64,000 nt of DNA from G963677325 sp963677325 (GTDB lineage Bacteria; Bacteroidota; Bacteroidia; Bacteroidales; Prolixibacteraceae): positions 124,001 through 188,000 of the forward strand of contig CAXXGM010000007.1 of assembly GCA_963677325.2 (NCBI GenBank), read 5' to 3'. Below, piece after piece: positions 59,673 through 64,000 of the stretch; within the stretch, counting starts at the first letter, position 1; the number at the start of each line of letters is the position of its first letter. A program made the position numbers and the translations under genes. The notes beneath the pieces are model-generated. The model was not told the origin of the DNA. It did not search any database and worked only from the letters and a program-made list of their open reading frames with translations.

Positions 59673-61553
59673 ATGGCCATAAACTTTGCAATTATACCCG
59701 CTTTACCTTTATTGGCTTTTCTTATTCTTGCCTTGTTTGGCGGACGACTTTCAAGAAAAATGGCAGCTGTTACGGGCGTCGGTTTCACCGCAATATCTGC
59801 GTTGCTTACCTTTATCATCGGAGCACACTACATTTCAGATATCTTACCGGGAGGGGGAAGTTTATCCTCAAAAATATGGCAATGGTTTTCTGCAGGAGGA
59901 TTTATTTCTGAAATCGCATTATGCCTTGACGCCCTTTCCCTTGTATTCTGCTTTGTAATCACCTTTGTAGGCTTTCTGATTTTACTCTATTCAGTGGAAT
60001 TCATGGCCGATGATGATGGCTTTTCCAGGTTCTTCGCCTACATGAACCTGTTTATCGGCTCCATGCTGATCCTTGTTCTGGCCGATAATCTTTTACTGCT
60101 CTATTTAGGATGGGAAGGAGTAGGCCTGTGCAGTTATCTTTTGATTGGTTTCTGGTACAAAGACCCCGTCAACACGGCTGCCGCTAACAAGGCTTTTATC
60201 ATTACACGGATCGGGGATACCGCGATGATCATCGGATTATTTCTGTTGGTGCTTCATTTTAACACCCTCAACATTCAACAAATACTTGATCAGGCTCCTC
60301 TTAAATGGGCTAAAGGGTCCCCGCTTCCCGTAATAGCATCTTTACTTCTCCTGGGAGGCGCCATTGGGAAGTCAGCCCAATTCCCTTTGCAGACGTGGCT
60401 TCCTGATGCCATGGCAGGTCCATCTCCTGTTAGTGCATTGATTCATGCGGCTACGATGGTTACAGCCGGTGTATACCTGATTGCCAGGACACATGTGTTA
60501 TTTGAACTGGCTCCCATTGTTCAGACTCTTGTGGCTGTAATCGGAGCGGTTACTTTACTGATTGCCGGTTTTAGTGCCCTTGCGCAGCATGACCTTAAAC
60601 GTATTCTGGCCTATTCTACCATCAGCCAGATAGGTTATATGTTTCTGGCCCTTGGGGTAGGAGCGTGGCAGGCTGGAATATTCCATTTTATGATTCATGC
60701 CTTTTTTAAAGCTCTTCTCTTCCTCGCCGGAGGGGCGGTTATTCTTCTCCTTCATGAAGAACATGACATTTACAAAATGGGAGGATTGAAAAGATTGATG
60801 CCGGTCATATTTATAACTTTTTTTGCCGGATCAGCCTCCTTGTCTGCACTTCCTCTTGTCACGGCAGGCTTTTACAGCAAAGATGCCATTCTCTGGTATT
60901 CATTTTCTGCCGGTAACGGAAATACCCTACTCTGGATTGCGGGTATTGTCGGGGCTTTCATTACGGCTCTCTATTCGTTCCGGTTAGTATTTGTGGCATT
61001 CTATGGTGAAACAAAAATCCTTCCTTCCCGACCTGCAGGAAGCCTGATCAAAATACCTTTGGTAATCCTGGCAGTCCTCTCCATCATTGGAGGTTTTATT
61101 GAGTTTTCATTGCCTTTTGGACACATGCATCTTTTCTCTTCTTTCTTGAGCAGGATTCTTCCCGGAACAGTAATGATCAAAGAGGAGAATGCAGAACCCT
61201 TATTTCAGATCATTTCAGCGGTTGTTTCGCTTTCAGGGTTCTATCTCGCCTACCTATTGTTCCTGAAAAGAATTCCTCTTGCGGAAAAGTTATCCAACGA
61301 AAGGATGGCCAACTTCTTCTATAGAGGATGTGGATTCGACTGGTTTTATGACCATTTAATTGTAAAGCCGTTTGTCTGGATGGCAAAAATCAACAAAAAC
61401 GATTTCATGGATTATTTCAATAAAGGAATCGCACAGGCAACACTGCTGTTTAACCGTACTTTGACAACAACCCAGAATGGGAATCTTCGGTTCTATATAA
61501 TGGCTATTACGATTGGAATTGCTTTGATATTAACCTATATGATCACAAAATGA
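59673..61553 (+). CDS. nuoL: NADH-quinone oxidoreductase subunit L
   Basis: A 626-aa antiporter-like proton-pumping subunit with the C-terminal lateral helix. Seen: YLGWEGVGLCSYLLIGFWYK near residue 142, LPDAMAGPSPVSALIHAATM then VTAGVYLIART near residue 245, DLKRILAYSTISQIGYMFLA near residue 308 and a long C-terminal helix and membrane segment (residues ~530-626). 11 bp after nuoK; its last 4 bases overlap nuoM (ATGA). Confidence 0.97.
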   Translation: MAINFAIIPALPLLAFLILALFGGRLSRKMAAVTGVGFTAISALLTFIIGAHYISDILPGGGSLSSKIWQWFSAGGFISEIALCLDALSLVFCFVITFVGFLILLYSVEFMADDDGFSRFFAYMNLFIGSMLILVLADNLLLLYLGWEGVGLCSYLLIGFWYKDPVNTAAANKAFIITRIGDTAMIIGLFLLVLHFNTLNIQQILDQAPLKWAKGSPLPVIASLLLLGGAIGKSAQFPLQTWLPDAMAGPSPVSALIHAATMVTAGVYLIARTHVLFELAPIVQTLVAVIGAVTLLIAGFSALAQHDLKRILAYSTISQIGYMFLALGVGAWQAGIFHFMIHAFFKALLFLAGGAVILLLHEEHDIYKMGGLKRLMPVIFITFFAGSASLSALPLVTAGFYSKDAILWYSFSAGNGNTLLWIAGIVGAFITALYSFRLVFVAFYGETKILPSRPAGSLIKIPLVILAVLSIIGGFIEFSLPFGHMHLFSSFLSRILPGTVMIKEENAEPLFQIISAVVSLSGFYLAYLLFLKRIPLAEKLSNERMANFFYRGCGFDWFYDHLIVKPFVWMAKINKNDFMDYFNKGIAQATLLFNRTLTTTQNGNLRFYIMAITIGIALILTYMITK

Positions 61554-63076
61554 TTTTAGTCTGGCTCATAATCATATTGTTGGCAGGTGGTATTCTCTCC
61601 ATGATTGTACAAAGGTGGAGTACTGTTTTCTGCCGGATAATTTCACTGGCAGCCATATTGATTGACCTTTTAATCCTGATTAATATTTTTTCTCTGAAAT
61701 CCCTTACAGGTGACAGGCCATGGATCATAGAGTATTCCTCCACATGGATCACTCACTTTGGAATATCTCTTCACCTGGCTGTTGATGGTTTAAGTCTGCT
61801 GCTTTTGTTACTCACCTTCTTTTTGGGATTCTTGTCGGTTCTCATCTCCTGGCGTGAAATCAATAAAAGAACAGGATTTTTCCATTTTAATTTACTGTGG
61901 ACCCTGGCCGGAATCGTTGGTGTTTTTATTTCTCTGGACCTGTTTCTTTTCTATTTCTTTTGGGAACTAATGCTGGTCCCCATGTACCTGCTGATTGCCA
62001 TATGGGGACATGAAAACAAGATCTATGCATCCTATAAATTCTTTCTTTATACCCAGGCCAGCGGTCTGATCATGTTTATCGCTATTCTGATCCTTTACAT
62101 CATTCATGGAAGAAATACCGGGACCTACACCTTTGATTACAATCAGCTGTTGGGAACAGTCATGCCTGTTACTACTTCCATGTTTTTGATGCTCGGGTTT
62201 CTGGCTGCCTTTCTGGTCAAACTTCCGGTCGTTCCCCTGCACAACTGGTTACCGGATGCTCACTCAGAAGCGCCTACGGCCGGAAGTCTTATTCTGGCCG
62301 GGCTCCTTCTGAAAACAGGTGCTTATGGAATAATCCGTTTTGCGGTTCCGTTTTTTCCTTCAGCTTCGGCAATCTTCGCCCCCGTGGGAATGATTTTAGG
62401 AGTAATCGGTATTCTGTACGGTGCACAGCTGGCCTTTTCTCAAACGGATTTAAAGAGGCTGATTGCCTATACCAGTGTGAGTCATATGGGGTTTGTAATT
62501 TTGGGAATCTATGCTTTTAATGAAATGGCCTATCAGGGTGTCGTGATGCAGATTCTGGCCCATGGGATAAGTACCGGAGCTTTGTTTGTTATTGCCGGAC
62601 AATTGATTGAGAGAGTTCATCACCGGGATATTGAACGAATGGGAGGGTTCTGGACTCCCATGCCGGTGATGGGAGGTTTTGCAATGCTGTTTTGCATGGC
62701 TTCCCTTGGACTCCCCGGATTGGGAAATTTCATTGCCGAATTCCTTGTTTTATCCGGAACATTCAAAGCAAGTATTTTAATGACATGTCTGGCAAGTATA
62801 GGCCTCGTCTTTGCAACCGTCTATTCATTGCGAATCATGCAAAAGATCTATTTTGGAAGGGTAAACACCCTGAGAAAAATGCCTGACCTGGGAATGAGAG
62901 AAAAATTCATTGCAGTGGCACTGATCATCGCAATTGTTTTTCTTGGATTATTTCCCCAGCCGGTTATTGAAACAGCCAAACCTGTGTTCAATAAAACATT
63001 GAAGATAAATAAAGGGAACGTTCAACTCCCGTTATTTAAGAGTATTCAACAGTTTGTAATGGGTACTGATGATTGA
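61550..63076 (+). CDS. nuoM: NADH-quinone oxidoreductase subunit M
   Basis: A 508-aa antiporter-like subunit with about 14 helices. Seen: LFYFFWELMLVPMYLLIAIW near residue 130 (conserved Glu), LPVVPLHNWLPDAHSEAPTA then GSLILAGLLLKTGAYGIIRF near residue 225, and DLKRLIAYTSVSHMGFVILG near residue 300. Translationally coupled to nuoL. Confidence 0.97.
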   Translation: MILVWLIIILLAGGILSMIVQRWSTVFCRIISLAAILIDLLILINIFSLKSLTGDRPWIIEYSSTWITHFGISLHLAVDGLSLLLLLLTFFLGFLSVLISWREINKRTGFFHFNLLWTLAGIVGVFISLDLFLFYFFWELMLVPMYLLIAIWGHENKIYASYKFFLYTQASGLIMFIAILILYIIHGRNTGTYTFDYNQLLGTVMPVTTSMFLMLGFLAAFLVKLPVVPLHNWLPDAHSEAPTAGSLILAGLLLKTGAYGIIRFAVPFFPSASAIFAPVGMILGVIGILYGAQLAFSQTDLKRLIAYTSVSHMGFVILGIYAFNEMAYQGVVMQILAHGISTGALFVIAGQLIERVHHRDIERMGGFWTPMPVMGGFAMLFCMASLGLPGLGNFIAEFLVLSGTFKASILMTCLASIGLVFATVYSLRIMQKIYFGRVNTLRKMPDLGMREKFIAVALIIAIVFLGLFPQPVIETAKPVFNKTLKINKGNVQLPLFKSIQQFVMGTDD

Positions 63077-63123
63077 GATGAAAGATATAAATTTAGAGAA
63101 AGAAAAGAAATAATACAAGCCTT

Positions 63124-64000
63124 ATGACTGCTTCAGATTATCTATGCCTGATGCCATTGATTATTATTGCCGGTGCTCCTGTGATCATGATGCTCGCGCT
63201 CTCGGTGGCAAGAAGGTATCTTGTTATTTATATTTTCTCTATCCTGGCATTGGGAGCTGCTTTTTTGTCCTTGGTATGGATGAATCCACTGCTTCCTCAT
63301 CCGGTGGGAATGGTCTTCATATTTGACGGATTCTCTACCTTCTTCCTTGGGACGATCATATTGGCAAGTCTTTTTATCATGATCCTTTCTCACAGTTACA
63401 ACAAGGTTCAGCCTGACCGGGAAGAATATTTACTCATCATTTTTACCGCTTCTCTGGGTGCCTCAATTCTGGTTGTTGCCAATCACTTTATCTCCTTCTT
63501 TGTCGGACTGGAAACTTTAAGTGTTTCCCTTTTTATCCTCATCGCCTTCCGAAGGATCAGGGATTATTCTATAGAGGCCAGTGTGAAATACCTCGTGCTT
63601 GCTTCTGTTTCTTCTGCTTTTCTGCTCTTTGGAATGGCATTAATCTATGCGGCAACCGGGACCATGAATTTCCAGGAAATCGGAATGGCTATTGTTTCTG
63701 CCGGATCTTTCCCCATGATCATCGCAATGGGATTTGGAATGATGATCGTGGGGATGGGTTTTAAACTGGCCCTGGTTCCATTTCATATGTGGACTCCCGA
63801 TGTCTACCAGGGAGCGCCGGCACCTGTCACTGCTTTTATAGCTTCTGTTTCAAAGGCCGCGATGCTGGCGGTACTCATACGTTTTTTCTTTGCCATCCGG
63901 GGCTTTCAGAACTTTGCCATTTTTGCCATTATTTCAACCTTGGCAATCCTGACCATGTTTATCGGGAATTTCTTGGCAATCCGTGAAAACAACGTCAAGC
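63124..64000 (+). CDS. nuoN: NADH-quinone oxidoreductase subunit N (cut by the window end)
   Basis: An open frame from ATG at 63124 to the window edge (292 codons, no stop). It reads as the start of NuoN: MTASDYLCLMPLIIIAGAPV, FISFFVGLETLSVSLFILIA (conserved Glu), ASVKYLVLASVSSAFLLFGM, ALVPFHMWTPDVYQGAPAPV then TAFIASVSKAAMLAVLIRFF. It completes the nuoA-N operon; 47 bp after nuoM. About 40% of the gene lies outside the window. Confidence 0.95.
   Translation, partial: MTASDYLCLMPLIIIAGAPVIMMLALSVARRYLVIYIFSILALGAAFLSLVWMNPLLPHPVGMVFIFDGFSTFFLGTIILASLFIMILSHSYNKVQPDREEYLLIIFTASLGASILVVANHFISFFVGLETLSVSLFILIAFRRIRDYSIEASVKYLVLASVSSAFLLFGMALIYAATGTMNFQEIGMAIVSAGSFPMIIAMGFGMMIVGMGFKLALVPFHMWTPDVYQGAPAPVTAFIASVSKAAMLAVLIRFFFAIRGFQNFAIFAIISTLAILTMFIGNFLAIRENNVK

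Overview
The window looks like a chromosomal segment of a Bacteroidota bacterium, probably a Bacteroidales/Marinilabiliales-type polysaccharide degrader. The reasons are moderate GC, many secreted or lipoprotein glycan-active enzymes, TAnnTTTG-type -7 boxes before several genes, and IS982-type and DUF6266-type relics. None of this fixes the genus.

Layout. (1) 0.2-6.9 kb, minus strand: a DUF488 protein and a ferredoxin-reductase-like flavoprotein, a 66-aa unknown, a quinol-type nitric oxide reductase, then overlapping rpiB and transketolase genes. (2) 7.1-27.7 kb: an accessory, mostly plus-strand region. It holds small lipoproteins, a sialidase, a six-hairpin glycosidase, a CvfB-like S1 protein, a secreted TIM-barrel-like protein, a PQQ-propeller protein, a tandem pair of Spy-like proteins, PAP2 and Obg (minus), a GH35 beta-galactosidase (minus), a TonB-domain protein, an Ala-Glu-type epimerase and a heparinase II/III-like enzyme split by a frameshift. 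This region also carries the mobile DNA: a decayed IS982 element, two copies of a ~236-bp MITE sharing its ends, one of two copies of an unrelated ~150-bp repeat, a group II intron 3' relic, and relics of GH97 and DUF6266 genes. (3) 27.8-33.7 kb, minus strand: envelope and housekeeping genes (GT2, LpxL-like acyltransferase, SuhB, FkbM-like methyltransferase, MtaB). (4) 34-49 kb: an FAD oxidoreductase, an M3 peptidase lipoprotein, mprF followed by an AcvB/VirJ-like gene (frameshifted), a dienelactone hydrolase (frameshifted), an aldo/keto reductase, tRNA-Lys(CTT), a sugar isomerase-like protein, a B12/radical SAM protein and an NmrA-like protein. (5) 49.5-64 kb, plus strand: a nuo operon, nuoA-B-CD-E-F-G-H-I-J-K-L-M-N, with nuoN cut by the window end.

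Together these suggest a respiratory cell with a full NADH-oxidising complex I (NuoEFG present, NuoCD fused) and a quinol-linked NO reductase, feeding on host or plant glycans (sialic acid, beta-galactosides, uronic polysaccharides). Three otherwise intact genes are broken by single-base changes in G or A runs within 16 kb. This may reflect sequencing error as easily as biology.

I did not find a clearly new multi-gene defence or biosynthetic system. The strongest unusual signals are the IS982-derived MITE family with its dead parent in the same window, the second repeat family, the intron relic, and the mprF-acvB pair.
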